DNA of 25,075 nucleotides, from positions 2,856-27,930 of the forward strand of contig JAAAIG010000509.1 of NCBI GenBank assembly GCA_015852425.1, in the 5' to 3' direction. Below, piece by piece: positions 14,785-25,075 of this stretch. Each line of letters opens with the position of its first letter. Positions within the stretch are counted from its first letter, which is position 1. Source of the stretch: Gryganskiella cystojenkinii (Eukaryota; Mortierellomycota; Mortierellomycetes; Mortierellales; Mortierellaceae). A program made the translations under genes and the position numbers. Under the pieces are notes generated by a model. The model had not been told where the DNA came from and made no database searches. It saw nothing but the letters and a program-made list of their open reading frames with translations.

Positions 14785-17760
14785 TTAGAGCTGATAGACT
14801 GCGATCCGTCCCTGAAGTTTCTTATCCCCTATCCTGGCATGCGTGCCTGCGACAAACAATAACCGTTTGGCCGCATGACCACCTGCATCGGCAGTCGCCT
14901 GCTGACCATTGTTATGCTCATTATTGGACATGGACGACAACGTTGTTGTTGTTGTTGTGGTCGCGATACAATTGACGCGCTCAAAGATACCCGTCGTCTT
15001 GAACTCCAGGAGAGGTTGCACAGGACGACCCATCGGCAAAGGCTCTAGGGCTTCGACCTCGGCCAGGACTTGAGCAGATGGTTTCTTTGTTTTCATCAAC
15101 TGTTGTTGCAACGACGACCGATGTTGCAACGCTTGTTGTTGTTGGAAACATTCGTATCTCGCCACTTGATCATCCCAAACAGCGATCGTGCCATTGTTGG
15201 CCGAAGTCACAAGCCAATCTGAGTCGAACCCGGCATACGCGCTAATGAACAAAAAGGGGCAAAAGACAAAAAGATAACCGTGATCCGGAAGAATGAGCAT
15301 CTACTACCCTTTCCTTCATAGAAAAAAAAATACACAACGTCGCGAGCGAGGTCGGGTGGTTCCAAACAGAACTATCATCCACTTTACTGCAAACAAGACA
15401 AAAACAAAGATCATCCCACTTTTCTGTGTCTTTCTTACATTGTCGCGATGGGACTCAAGTGTGCCTCGACCAGTCGACCGCCAACGATCCAGTTGTCTGA
15501 GCCAGCAGGCGCCTTCTTGTTCTTTTTGTCGTTCTTTTTCGTTACTGCAGGGGTCGAGGAAGAAGTAAAAGTCGACGCGGAGTCTGTGGAAGGTAGCGAT
15601 GCTGTGGGAGGGTCAGCTGCAGTATGCAAAAATTGAACTGTGCCATCACCCAGCCCCACAGCAGCCCTCGTTCCCGAAGGATGAGCAACAATTGAATGCA
15701 CAAACGGAGGGTTGAACAATTGTTTCGACTGAGCGCCTGCAGGTTGAGGTGTTTCTAGAATAACAGTTATGAAATGACGAGGGCAAAGTAGAAACCGAGA
15801 GCGAAGGCGAGTAAATGACTGAGCAATAACGTGTCATGCAGATAATGAAGGGGAAAAAAAAAAAAAAAAACAAAACGATCTCCATGTTTCGAAGACTACA
15901 TTGTCATTCTTACCAGTCTCGATGAGCTGTGTAGCACGACCCTTGTAAAAATCCCAGGCAACGACCAGCTTGTCCATGCCACCAGTGAGTGCTATTGTTA
16001 TTATTACGAAAGGATTGCAATACAAATGGGGTCAGCCGTATGTCATCGACGTCATGGAGATTTGGGCGGCGGTTTTCCCGGTAAAAAAGAAAACAAAAAT
16101 AGCCACGTTTTTTTTTTCCAGCCCCGAGGTCAAATTTTGAACCCTAGCAAAAATATACATACCTTGCAGCTCCTTCTTCGGAACGAATTGTACCGTCATC
16201 GCAATCTAAAGCAGAAAAACACGTCAACATTTATTTCCGAGCCACGATCTACTTGCGAAAATCTTGCAAGACATACATGTCAAAACACTCACATTTTGAT
16301 GCTTACGCTCCAAGGGTCGCATCCACTTGTCGGTCTTGAGATCAAGAACGCGGACATCGCCGGAATCATCACAAGCAGCCAGGTACGTCGCCCGATAGTT
16401 GATATCGATCTGTCGAGAGAATAAGGTCAGTACCAGAACATCATTCCGATCAGTTAATATAAATTAAGAACAATGCAAGTCATCACTGATCACCACTGAC
16501 CTGATTAATCTCGTCTTCTGCACCGCCATAGACCTTGGAGGACTTGTCGACACTGAGAAGAAGAGACTCCATACGAAGATCGTACGTGTAAATCTTGTGA
16601 CCTGAACCGACATAGATCGTGTGTTCGTCTGCAGGCGTAAAGGTTGTTGATGTGACCTATTGAAGAACAAACCGATAAAAAAATTCAGGTTGAAGCACTA
16701 CCTTTTTCATTCAGAGTCGTTTGTTCGATTTGAGCTGGCCGAGTTTACAAAAAGGCCCTTACCGCCGAATCGAACCCTGTCAAGGCCTTGTGGACCTTGC
16801 TCGATCTCAAGTCCCAGATGCGGCATGTCTTGTCCTCTGTCAGCGGCGTAACGACGAAAAAAAGAAATGGGAGTGAGCTTTTTGCTGTGACCATATAAAT
16901 CAATCGCTTCAGCCCAAGATTGTCCAAAACACAAAAACACTTTCGTCTCCTCTCTCTCTCTCTCTCCTGGTCTCTCTCCACATTCTTTCTTCTCTTTATG
17001 TCAGGGCGCAAGGAAAACTCAACCCGGGGAAAAATGAAGGGAGAGAGCCACAGTCTTTTGTTTGGGCGATGCTTTCGTTTGTTTGTTGACATCAGTGCAG
17101 AAGGACGAAATATCCTTAAAAGTAAAAAAACGCGCACATGGCCTCACTCATTGGCCAGCGTTCTTGCTCTCGTGTCTTTGTATATTTTTTTTCCCCTCAA
17201 CTATTCTTACAACAGCCTTCAACCCTTTAAAAAAATCAGAGGTATTTTTGTCGGCACTCGTCATGATCATTTAGCTAGTGGTTGTCGTTTTAAGGTTGGG
17301 CGTAAAGTTAAGCAGACATAAACCCTTACCAGAGCCAGACGCCAGCATCCAGTCTCGACTATCAAGACTCATCACAGGGGCCACATGGCCCAGTAAGAAC
17401 GAGGTTGGCTGCTCGTGGGGTTGATTTTCAAAAAAAAAAAGGTGGATTAGTTTTTTTTTTAAAAAATGCAATCCCGATCCACGGACATTCAAAAAAAACA
17501 AAATAAGATTATTTTTGGACAAAGCAAGGAGGGGGGAACGATGAGGAGGGAGGAGGCAAGGTAGCTGAAGGTGCAAGGTGGGACATGAGATCTTTTATCG
17601 TTGTATGTATGTAATGCAAGATACACTTTATGTTGAAGGGGGTTCGCGACAAGAGCATGAACGAAAAGCTCGAAAGGAAATAGAGTGAGCATCATCACCA
17701 CCACCCTTTCTTTTTTCTGTTTCTGGTTGTAGTTTTTTTTACTTTCCGTACCTGCTGCAT
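14785..17760 (-). CDS. WDR53-like WD40 repeat protein, 9 exons, 442 aa
   Basis: Nine exons join in phase: 17760-17752, 17408-17330, 16836-16763, 16656-16501, 16409-16293, 16205-16163, 15991-15914, 15754-15439, 15241-14785, giving 442 residues. Donors are GTACGG, GTAAGG (twice), GTCAGT, GTGAGT, GTATGT and GTAAGA (twice). The blades run through the whole protein: LLGHVAPVMSLD with TCRIWDLRSS, KIYTYDLR, DDSGDVRVLDLK, GGMDKLVVAWDF, FVHSIVAHPSG with GDGTVQFLH, and ANNGTIAVWDDQ. The order and the motifs EDEIN, QLFNPPFVHSI and the end GRIAVYQL match animal WDR53 by memory. WDR53 is a WD40 scaffold reported as a DDB1-CUL4 ligase partner; its fungal role is unknown. A Ser/Lys-rich insert (about 225-270) and a Gln/Thr-rich region near the C terminus distinguish this copy. 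The first exon is only 9 nt (Met-Gln-Gln); a second acceptor 4 nt earlier, at 17412, would break the phase of the following exon. Confidence 0.75.
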
Positions 17761-19261
17761 GGAGAAAAAGGTGTTGTTTCAATGGAGGAAATGGAGAAAG
17801 GGGACGGAGGTGATCCCGTTGGGTGTTCGTTGAATGTGCTCAATCGATTAAACGAATCAAAGTGGAGAGGAATTCACACGGACAAACACGAGGGTACACG
17901 ATGAGCGTTTAAATGAAGGGAGGTTGGGGGGAGAGGATGTCGTTTGAATGCAGCATGCAACACGATCTGATCAAACACTGAAATGTGGTATTGGATGAAA
18001 TAAACATCATTTCATAATTGCACATGGAAATAGCACGGTACCCTCTGTATTTGCACATGTATGAAATTTCATTAAAAAGAAGGGAACTATTTTTACCATC
18101 TGCTAAACTAATTTTTTTTTGACATTATTTTGGGTGCTGCACCCTTTTTTTGTTCAATGATCCATTTGCTGTCTCGCTTTTCTTTGTTCTTTCTTTTTTT
18201 CTGTTCCTCTTTCTTCTTTATCTCTTTTACCATCCCGTCTCTTTATTCATTCCGGTTCCTTTCTCAACCTTTTCACCATCCCTACTACTGCCTGCATCAA
18301 TCCTACCTAGTTCTTTTTGCCGTCGACTTCGCCACTCTCTTCCAAATAACGCGTGTCCCATTTCTTCCACAAAATCAGAGCCAGCTGTGCCTGAAAAAAA
18401 ACAACTGGAAACAAAGCTTTGCCCCTTCTCTTTAAACAAAGACCTCTCGACCTCATTTGCTCTCCTCCTCATTTCCCTCATTTCCCTCATTCCTCCTTTG
18501 CATTCATACACCGAGCAAAGAATTTATTTTGCGTTCTCCTTGGTAAGTTCTTTTTTAAATTCCATTATCCTGGGTCCCTTGGTTGCTCGACCGTTGAGTC
18601 GTCGTTTTTGGATTTTCCTTCGCTCTCAGAGTATCTCTCTCGCTCTTGCTCTCTCCGTCCGACCGAGAAGAACAACGGTTTTCATTTTATTACATGCATA
18701 TGACCTGTTTGCTCCACCTTTTCTCTCCTTGAACAGATGTCTCTTACAAGGAGAAAGAGGATTGAGGATGTATACAAATCCCATGCCTCTCCCCCTCCCC
18801 CCTTCCTCTCCTCCTTCATACCCATGAACCCACTCAACCCGCTCTTCAAGCTCTCATTTTTTTCTTTTCTTTCTCTGTTGCTCGTCGTCCCAATTCGAAG
18901 GGAAACTAGTTTGGCCGTTTGATTTTTGTGTCCCTCTTGTGTGTGCATTGAAACCGATCGGCATGATCCGTTTCTTCCCTTCCCCCCCCTCTTCTCCCTA
19001 ATAATAATATTTCTCCTCCTTGCTCGAGGTCATACGTTGCATGCCATCGTGCCATTGTACCTTCTTGTTACACGACCACTTGAACACGACCACTTGAACA
19101 CGAGCTTTCAACTGTTTGTCTTTTGTTTATGGTATTTCTAACATGCCTTTTTGATCTTTCTTTTACTTGACCCTACTTCCAGTTTTCTGGTTTCATCCGA
19201 TTACAAGTAAAAAAAAAAAACCAGGACAATCACGTTAACAAAAGAAACGAAATATATTACA
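17761..19261. other. Divergent promoter region between two genes
   Basis: About 1.5 kb separates the minus-strand WDR53-like start from the plus-strand membrane-protein start. The left 350 bases are mixed; from about 18130 onward the + strand is strongly C/T-rich, as expected for the plus-strand gene's leader. It contains a candidate 5' UTR intron (18543-18736), a 61-codon upstream frame (18737-18922) and a 14-bp tandem duplication (ACACGACCACTTGA twice, near 19070-19097). The 225-codon frame at 18150-18827 is low-complexity Phe/Leu/Ser/Pro and is not called. Confidence 0.5.
18543..18736 (+). other. Candidate 5' UTR intron of the membrane-protein gene
   Basis: A consensus donor (TTG-GTAAGT, GT at 18543-18544) pairs with a C/T-rich acceptor ending TTGAACAG at 18736; the 194-nt length is in the range of the other introns here. 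The acceptor is followed directly by an ATG opening a 61-codon frame that ends at 18922, upstream of the main start at 19262. Either this is a leader intron with an upstream frame, or further splicing removes the latter. Confidence 0.3.
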
Positions 19262-20590
19262 ATGTCACCATCGACACCAACAAGGACGACGTCAACGTCT
19301 ACAGGGACGAAAAGGACAACAACAACAACAACAACACGCTCCTCAAAGTTCTCCATCTCTGCACTGTCCTGTCTGATCCTCACGCTCGGATGCTTACCCT
19401 GGACATCCACCGCAGACATTGTCTGCACCCAAAAGGGATCCGACACGATCCGAGTCGGTGCCACGGTCAAGTTTGGGTGGAACGATACAGCCTCTTACCC
19501 AATCGAGACCTTTCAATTGGATCTTTACTGTATCGAGAATGAACGATTCATGCAGACACTCTCGACCTTGAACACGACCGGTTCGGTCTCGCCCCAGACC
19601 TGGGTCGTGAACCAGACCATCATGGCCCAGACTGCCCTGTGCCAGTCCAACGTATGTTTATATGATTACCATAACGATCCCCATTGGATTTTTTTTTCAT
19701 ATTTTTCAGTTTTACTGATTACTTCATGTCTCTTCATGTTTTAGCAATACCGAGGACGATTTAACTGGAACTCCACGGATCCAACAACAGGAGCGTTGAT
19801 ATCCGGTTTCGCCGATTGTAAATCCATGTTACTCGTCGGACCCGGTGTCATCCCACCCCCTGGAGGTGGCAACCCAGACCCGTCTCAGGATCTTCCACCA
19901 GAGGAACCCGAGAGTGGACCGATCGTCATCACAGACAGGACAAAGACTATCGTGATCGGTGTCGGTTGTGCGGTCGGGGCGTTGGTCCTGGCAGGATTTA
20001 TTGGATTCTATTACATTCGGTTCTCAAACAAGCGTGCTGTTCAGGCTCAAATCTCGAAAAAATTGCGCGAGCCGTTAGATCATTCACCCTATGGCGGTAG
20101 CATCAACGGTGGTGGAGGCAGTCGTAACGGATCCACCATCGCGCCCAATGGAGGGTCAGGTTTGTTTGCGGCCGGATCCGGTACACGGTACAACGAACTC
20201 ACGAGTGTCACAGCCAGCATCGCCGGTTACTCACCCGTCCAAAACCATCAACAAAGCCAACAACTGCCTATGGTCGAGTTGAACGGTCAGAGACCTTACT
20301 CCGATCATGATTCCCTGTCCTCGTCCAGACCCCAGACACCCATTGCGGCTGCTCATTCGAATTCGCCCACGCTGGGTCCTCGACCAAATTCGTTCTTGCC
20401 CTCGGTCGGAGATCGACCAACGTCCTTGTTGACGAGTTCTTTTACACCGCCACCAGAACCTCGGTCGCAACGTCAACAGCGCGAAGCCGAGTATGAACAA
20501 CAGCGGCTCTTTGAGGAGCATCAACATCATCAGCAGCAACAACAGCAGATGCAACAACAACAGCAGAGCTACTCTAGTTATCAGTACTAA
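19262..20590 (+). CDS. Single-pass membrane protein, Cys-paired luminal domain, Gln-rich tail (411 aa)
   Basis: Two exons, 19262-19651 and 19745-20590, with a 93-nt intron (GTATGT ... TTTTAG) in phase 0. The 411-residue product starts with a Thr-rich, basic stretch (1-30) and a hydrophobic signal segment (about 31-47) with likely cleavage after TSTA (50). Next comes an external domain (about 51-160) with four cysteines and N-glycosylation sequons (NDT, NTT, NQT, NST), then a Pro/Gly/Glu-rich stalk. One transmembrane helix (about 198-221, TIVIGVGCAVGALVLAGFIG) is followed by FYYIR and a 190-residue cytoplasmic tail. The tail is Ser/Pro-rich and ends in His/Gln repeats with a SYSSYQY terminus. 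The external domain resembles the Ig-like Kre9/Knh1-type N-terminal domain of fungal wall proteins (GATVKFGWND, GRFNWNST), a tentative assignment. A cell-surface or wall-sensing role is inference. The 3' end converges on the importin gene. Confidence 0.75.
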
Positions 20591-20870
20591 GATAATCTCC
20601 AATTTATTACGATACCAAATCTTACCCAGTTGCCCATCCTCAAACCATAAAGAGTCTTTTCATCGAAAAAACAACAATTGCCAAATATCCATCGTGACAA
20701 ACCATGGCAATTTTGAATGAAAAAATGATGTTTTTTTGTATTGCGTAAAAAAATGGTTTCTATTATGATATCGGTGTGTGTTTCTTGACTCCTGTCCTTC
20801 CTACCGTTAGTCTCTTTTGCATTCTCAGCTAATGAATTTTCGATTAGATTATAAAAAAAGAGTAGTCTTT
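20591..20870. other. Convergent 3' region of the membrane-protein and importin genes
   Basis: The two genes end tail to tail, 280 bases apart. The AT-rich interval must carry both 3' UTRs and polyadenylation sites. It holds an 8-bp perfect inverted repeat (AATTGCCA 20676-20683, TGGCAATT 20705-20712, 21-base loop). No canonical AATAAA stands out on the + strand. Confidence 0.5.
20676..20712. repeat. Inverted repeat in the shared 3' flank
   Basis: AATTGCCA and TGGCAATT are exact reverse complements separated by 21 bases. They lie between two convergent stop codons, so a hairpin could form in either 3' UTR. Short length makes chance possible. Confidence 0.35.
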
Positions 20871-23800
20871 TTACAGGTAGTTCAAATCTTGAAGAGTCTT
20901 TCTCTTCTCTGGCGTGATGCTGTTCCAGATGGTCGAGGTCATGTTGGAATCCATAGAGCCGAGAGCGGCCTTCAAGGTCTGGACCATACGGGAGGCAATG
21001 GGCTCAGGGATGATGCCTGCTACCAGGGCCTCGACCATAACGGTCACCAAATGGGGCATGTTGACGTTGTTGAGTCCAAGAACAGAGGGATGTTGACTAT
21101 ATTATTTTTTACAAAAAGTAAAAAGAGTTGGTGGGTTAGATCGTGGTGAATTTACAAACAACTTTCCACAATTCACGTCCACAATATCAAACTTACGCAT
21201 CAATAAGATCCAAGAGGTAGGTATATGTCGTAGTCGCCTCCTCCTCATCGTTCAAAAGAGGCAAGGCCTGGACCCAGGAGGGCAAGACCGTGTTCACGTC
21301 AAACTTGCTGTTGTTGAACTTGCAAATCTTGGTCACGGCCGAGATGGCGTTCTCGGTCACGTACACGTTCTCAATCTCGCGTGACTGAGGAGCATTGATG
21401 ACTTGGAAAAGGGGAGTCAACGCCGCACTGCACACCTCGGCGTAATCGGGTCCACCAAACTGACCGCAGAGACCCATACCGTAGCAGGCAGCCTGACGGA
21501 CATCAGGAGCCGAATCCACAACAGACTCGAGCATCTTTGGCAAATAAGGGACCATCACGTGCCACGAGTTGGGGCCAGTAAACTCGATCAGATCATCGAG
21601 CACACAGATGGCCCACTGACGGGAAGCAGAGTTGGAATCATTCAAGAAGGTGGCAATAACAGGCTCCAGGGACTTGAACATGGGCAAGTAAGCAGTACCA
21701 TGGGTCTTCAAGACACTGTGGATCGTACGCGACATCTCTCCGAGAACAGCCTCCTCGCTCATCTCCTCCTCCTGGATCGTCTCTTCATCCTCGGCCTCAA
21801 ACTCGGCACTTGCACGAGCCTCCTCGCGGTGCTTCAGACGAGCGTAGAACTCCTTCAACTGAGCCTCGGTGGCGCGGGTGAATTCCTCCAAGAGCTCGGG
21901 GGTCAGACTGGGTCCATTCATGAAATCCAAGGACTCGTAGAAAGAGACATAGAGCTGAAGCAAGAAAGCGGGATCCTGTTCCGTAGCCATGACCTCCAAG
22001 ATCTTGGTGCAGATACCGTGCCAAAAGTTGATGACATAATCCTGACCGAGCTCAGCCTGCTTTGCGCAAGAGATGAGCTGAGGCAAAGTAGCAGCAGCAG
22101 CATGACGAACGCCATCGTGGAAGTAAAACTTGAGCAAGGGAACGACAATGTCGCGGACCTTCTCAATGTAGGGACGGAAACCGGGTCCGAGCTCACGAGC
22201 GTAGCAGATCAACATCTCGACAGCAGTGCACTTTTCCTCCAAAACAGTGGTCTTGATTCCGATCTGCTGACCGTCAACACCGACAAACTCCCAACCATCC
22301 TCGGCCGAGTATTTGGACTCGATATCATCTTCGGGGTCCAAGACAGCGAAATCGGGCTTTAGTTGAGCACTGGCCAACAGAGGGGGCATGACAATATCCA
22401 AGTAAGGAACAAAGTCACGTCCGAGAACCTTGCAGACACGAGCCCAAGCAGCCAACAGGTAAGAGACCTGAGGGTCATCAGCCTCAGTGACACTGGTCTG
22501 GGTCTGGACCAAGAGCTGGATAAAATCCTGAGCGTGGGGGGCAAAGACCTCCTTTCCGACAGCGAGGGCGATCAAACTGGCGCACTCCATAGCCTTTCCA
22601 CGAAGCAATCTGTACTCCTTGTTGGTGGCCTGACGAAGAACGTTGATAAGGAGAGGCATAATGCTGCTGTAGTACTTGACAAAGCGCTCCTCAGCACTGT
22701 CAGCGACGGTTGCGATGGTGGTGATGGCCTGCTCCTGAACGTAGGTGGTGCCGGTGTTGAGAAGAGAGAGAAGACGCTCAAAGATGGCATCCAAGTAAGG
22801 CTCCAAGGTACCCTTCTCGACAGCCTCGCAAAAGTTGACCAAGGCGGCGGCAGCATGAGAACGAACACGGGGGAAGGGAGCATCGTCCATGACGGGGATC
22901 AAGTTGGTCAAGATCACGGCGTGGTGGTTCTTTTGCATAGGTCCAGCGAAATCGGTCGACATTTGACCGATGGCGTTACAGGCAGCGTAACGGACACGGG
23001 GGTGGGGGTCTCTCAAGAAGGGGAGGATCATGTTGATAATCTTTCCGAGCTCAGCCTCCATGATACGAACGCATCCCTCACCGATGGCGGAGACGGCAAA
23101 GAGGGCAGCGTGACGAGCCTTCCAGTTCTCATTGGCGAGCATCTGAGGGATGTAGACGAAGGAGACAGGCAACATGGCCTTGCCACCCAAGGCACGAGCC
23201 AGGCGATCCATGGCGTGCTCTCCAATGACGTAGTTCTCATCGTTATCGCCCTCATCCAGATCGTCGGTCGTGTACCAGTCTTCATCCTCCTCAAGCTCGG
23301 TCATCATCTCGAGAGCAACGGGAACAATTGTGGTGGTGTAGTCGGGAACCTTGCGAACCATACCGGGAGCGCACTCGGCCAAAGTGAGCAAGAGCTCCAA
23401 GGCTGACTGTCTGGTACGATCTTCGAAATCCTTCTTCTTGACAATCTCGATCATGAAGGGAAGGACATCGACAATGACGTGACGGAAGAGACGGGGAGAG
23501 TGCTCAGCCAACTCGATCATGACGACCAAGCCCTCGATCAGGGCCTCCTCATCTCCAGCAGTGACCAAGGCGTTCAAGACCTCCAAGAGCTGAGGCATCA
23601 AAGAAGCCATTGAGTTGCGGGTGGCGTTGGTGGTATCGAGCATGAAGGAGACAGCAGCCTTGGCAGCAGCGAGACGGACCTATCGGAACGAATAGATCGA
23701 TATAAAGAGTAAGGGTTAATAAAACAGAGATGTTAAAATAAACACATCTGGAGGGTCCAGTAGATCCAGGTTGTCAAAGAGAAATAAGCTCCTCTTACAT

Positions 23801-24694
23801 GAAGGTTCTCATCGCGCAAGCTCTCGGCAAAGACCGACTTCAAGATATCAGCATGCTGTCCAGAGATCAGGTTGGGAACAGAGGTGAAGATACGGAAGGC
23901 AGACTCGCGGTGCTCAGCCGAGGGAGACTTTGTGCATTGGAAGAGAGCGGGCAAGATCTCGGGCCAGGCCTCTATAAGAACGCATTGCGAGGATATGTTG
24001 TTTGTTTGTTAGGGATGTGTTTTGCCTGATAAATAGCAGGCTTAATCAATCAATATTGTCTTTTTTCCAACAAAAGAGAAGAAAGAGAGAAGACATACGT
24101 TCACTGGCAGTTGAGGCGCGGGCCATCTCGGCAATGGTGTCGCAGACCTTGTTACGGACAGACTTGTTGGGTTCCTGTGAGAGACCGGCCAAGAAGTGGG
24201 TCTTCATGGCATTGCGGGTATCCTCCTGTGTGACACCCCAGAGAGTGACCTCGTCCGCCTCAGGGTCCTGAGGGTTGGCGATTCCCTTGAAAGCCACACG
24301 GCGCGTGAGGACCGCAGCAAAGGAACGAAGCTGTAGGTTGTTGTTGTAGATTGATTCCCGGGTTGATTGCAATGATTCATAGAGACGGACAGATTTGAGA
24401 AAAAAGAAAAACAAAGTCAGTAACAAATATCATTTGAACTGGAAAACAAAAGGGTGGACCTGCAGACTTGTAAAGAAGGAAAAAAAGAAGGAAAAAAGAA
24501 ATAGAACGTACATCAGCCTCTTCGCTGTGACGGGAAAGATAGGCGAATCCGGAGAGGAGGGCATCGGGGGACTTGACCATCCACTCGTTGTTGAGTTGTT
24601 CCTCAGCAGCGGAACGGACGGTGTTGTCGTTTGAGACGAGGTTGGAAAGGACCTGGACCAGCTGCTGGAGGACTTCTTGAGGTACGTTCGACAT
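20871..24694 (-). CDS. PSE1: Importin-beta karyopherin, Kap121/Pse1/IPO5 type, 5 exons, 1098 aa
   Basis: A nuclear import receptor: it binds cargo in the cytoplasm and releases it on Ran-GTP in the nucleus (family knowledge). Exons by splice consensus and phase: 24694-24512, 24330-24099, 23971-23799, 23679-21197, 21096-20871; introns of 181, 127, 119 and 100 nt. The 1098-residue product matches the family's usual ~1090-1100. HEAT repeats fill the protein. Marks of this subfamily are RSFAAVLTRRV near the N terminus, WPEILPALFQC, the acidic loop DWYTTDDLDEGDNDEN followed by GEHAMDRLARALGGK, HPRVRYAACNAIGQMSTDF, SAEDGWEFVGVDGQQIGIKT and the acidic EAEDEETIQEEEMSEE segment before the last third. 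The start MSNVPQEVLQQL at 24694 follows a C/T-rich coding-strand leader. Codon use is strongly biased to C-ending codons (GCC, CTC, AAG), as in a highly expressed gene. Confidence 0.93.
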
Positions 24695-25075
24695 GATGTG
24701 TGATTATATATGTGTAATGTGGGAGGATAAAAAAAAGGGGAGGGAGGGGAGTAGGAGGAAGGTGCGCGTGTGTAGTAGATTGATTGCGTGGAGAAGTGGG
24801 AGGGAGGGAGTGAGGGGACGGTAGATTTACAAAATAGAAAATAGAAAAATAGAAACTGAAATCCAAAAAAAAGAAAAGAAACAAAACGTGAATGAAGAAA
24901 GATAATGAAATGCGGAGATTGTATAAAAAGTAATGGATATGAAGGATATGCAAATCGAACAATGAGAGTGGAGGAGAGGAGGATGGACAAGAAGAGGAAG
25001 GGGAGGAAGGAGAGAAGAAAAGAAAGAGATTCAACACCAAACGGTGGCAAACTCAATACACACACAACAAAAAAA
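24695..25075. other. Promoter and leader of the importin gene
   Basis: No gene. The + strand is rich in A and G (GGAGGAAGG, GAGAGGAGGATGG), so the coding strand upstream of the importin start is C/T-rich, matching the other leaders in the window. Minus-strand frames here (24430-25065, 24603-25040) are the Phe/Ser/Pro/Leu translations of that tract. Confidence 0.5.

Noticed and set aside
18150..18827. 225-codon + strand frame
   Set aside because: Low-complexity Phe/Leu/Ser/Pro translation of a C/T-rich leader, crossing a likely intron.
21403..23406. Two long + strand frames (319 and 347 codons) end to end
   Set aside because: They lie antisense to the importin coding exon. Strong C-ending codon bias in that gene removes stops on the opposite strand. 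Their translations show no motifs, and the importin reading has clear family features.
1..25075. tRNA and rRNA genes
   Set aside because: I looked for B-box-like GGTTCGANNCC and found only a coding match near 16770 without a cloverleaf; nothing resembling rRNA was seen.

Overview
The window looks like nuclear DNA of an early-diverging fungus, most plausibly Mortierella sensu lato (inference). The support is spliced genes with GTRNGT donors and short AG acceptors, an F-box-like protein with NLRC3-type leucine-rich repeats, a WD40 gene of the kind expanded in these fungi, Ty3/gypsy fragments, and a bacterial-like NRPS piece. There are no bacterial operons or ribosome binding sites.

The window divides into two parts. 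The left part (1-8464) is an accessory, repeat-rich region. It holds the 3' end of a WD40 gene (1-452), an F-box-like/LRR gene with 17 near-identical 28-residue repeats (809-2572) and a decayed repeat just after its stop. A Ty3/gypsy RNase H fragment follows (2700-3242), then a small secreted Cys-rich protein made of two duplicated modules (4050-4493). A stop- and frameshift-ridden Ty3/gypsy integrase-tail/chromodomain fragment (5158-5700) comes next. The last item is a chimeric open frame (5849-8464) that joins a WD40-repeat scrap to a partial NRPS condensation domain and a complete adenylation domain, and loses frame before the carrier domain. Everything recognisable here is on the + strand.

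The right part (9549-25075) holds four ordinary spliced genes that could be rebuilt exon by exon. They are ceramide glucosyltransferase (minus strand, 3 exons, 708 aa), a WDR53-like WD40 protein (minus, 9 exons, 442 aa), a single-pass membrane protein (plus, 2 exons, 411 aa) and an importin-beta family karyopherin of the Kap121/Pse1/IPO5 type (minus, 5 exons, 1098 aa). Promoter and leader regions of these genes are strongly pyrimidine-rich on the coding strand.

The genes do not form one pathway. The most interesting material is the left half, where innate-immunity-like repeat genes, retroelement debris and an NRPS relic have been shuffled together, and where a WD40 segment similar to the gene at the left edge is fused in frame to the NRPS piece. 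All exon boundaries were derived by eye from splice consensus and reading phase; no database search was run.
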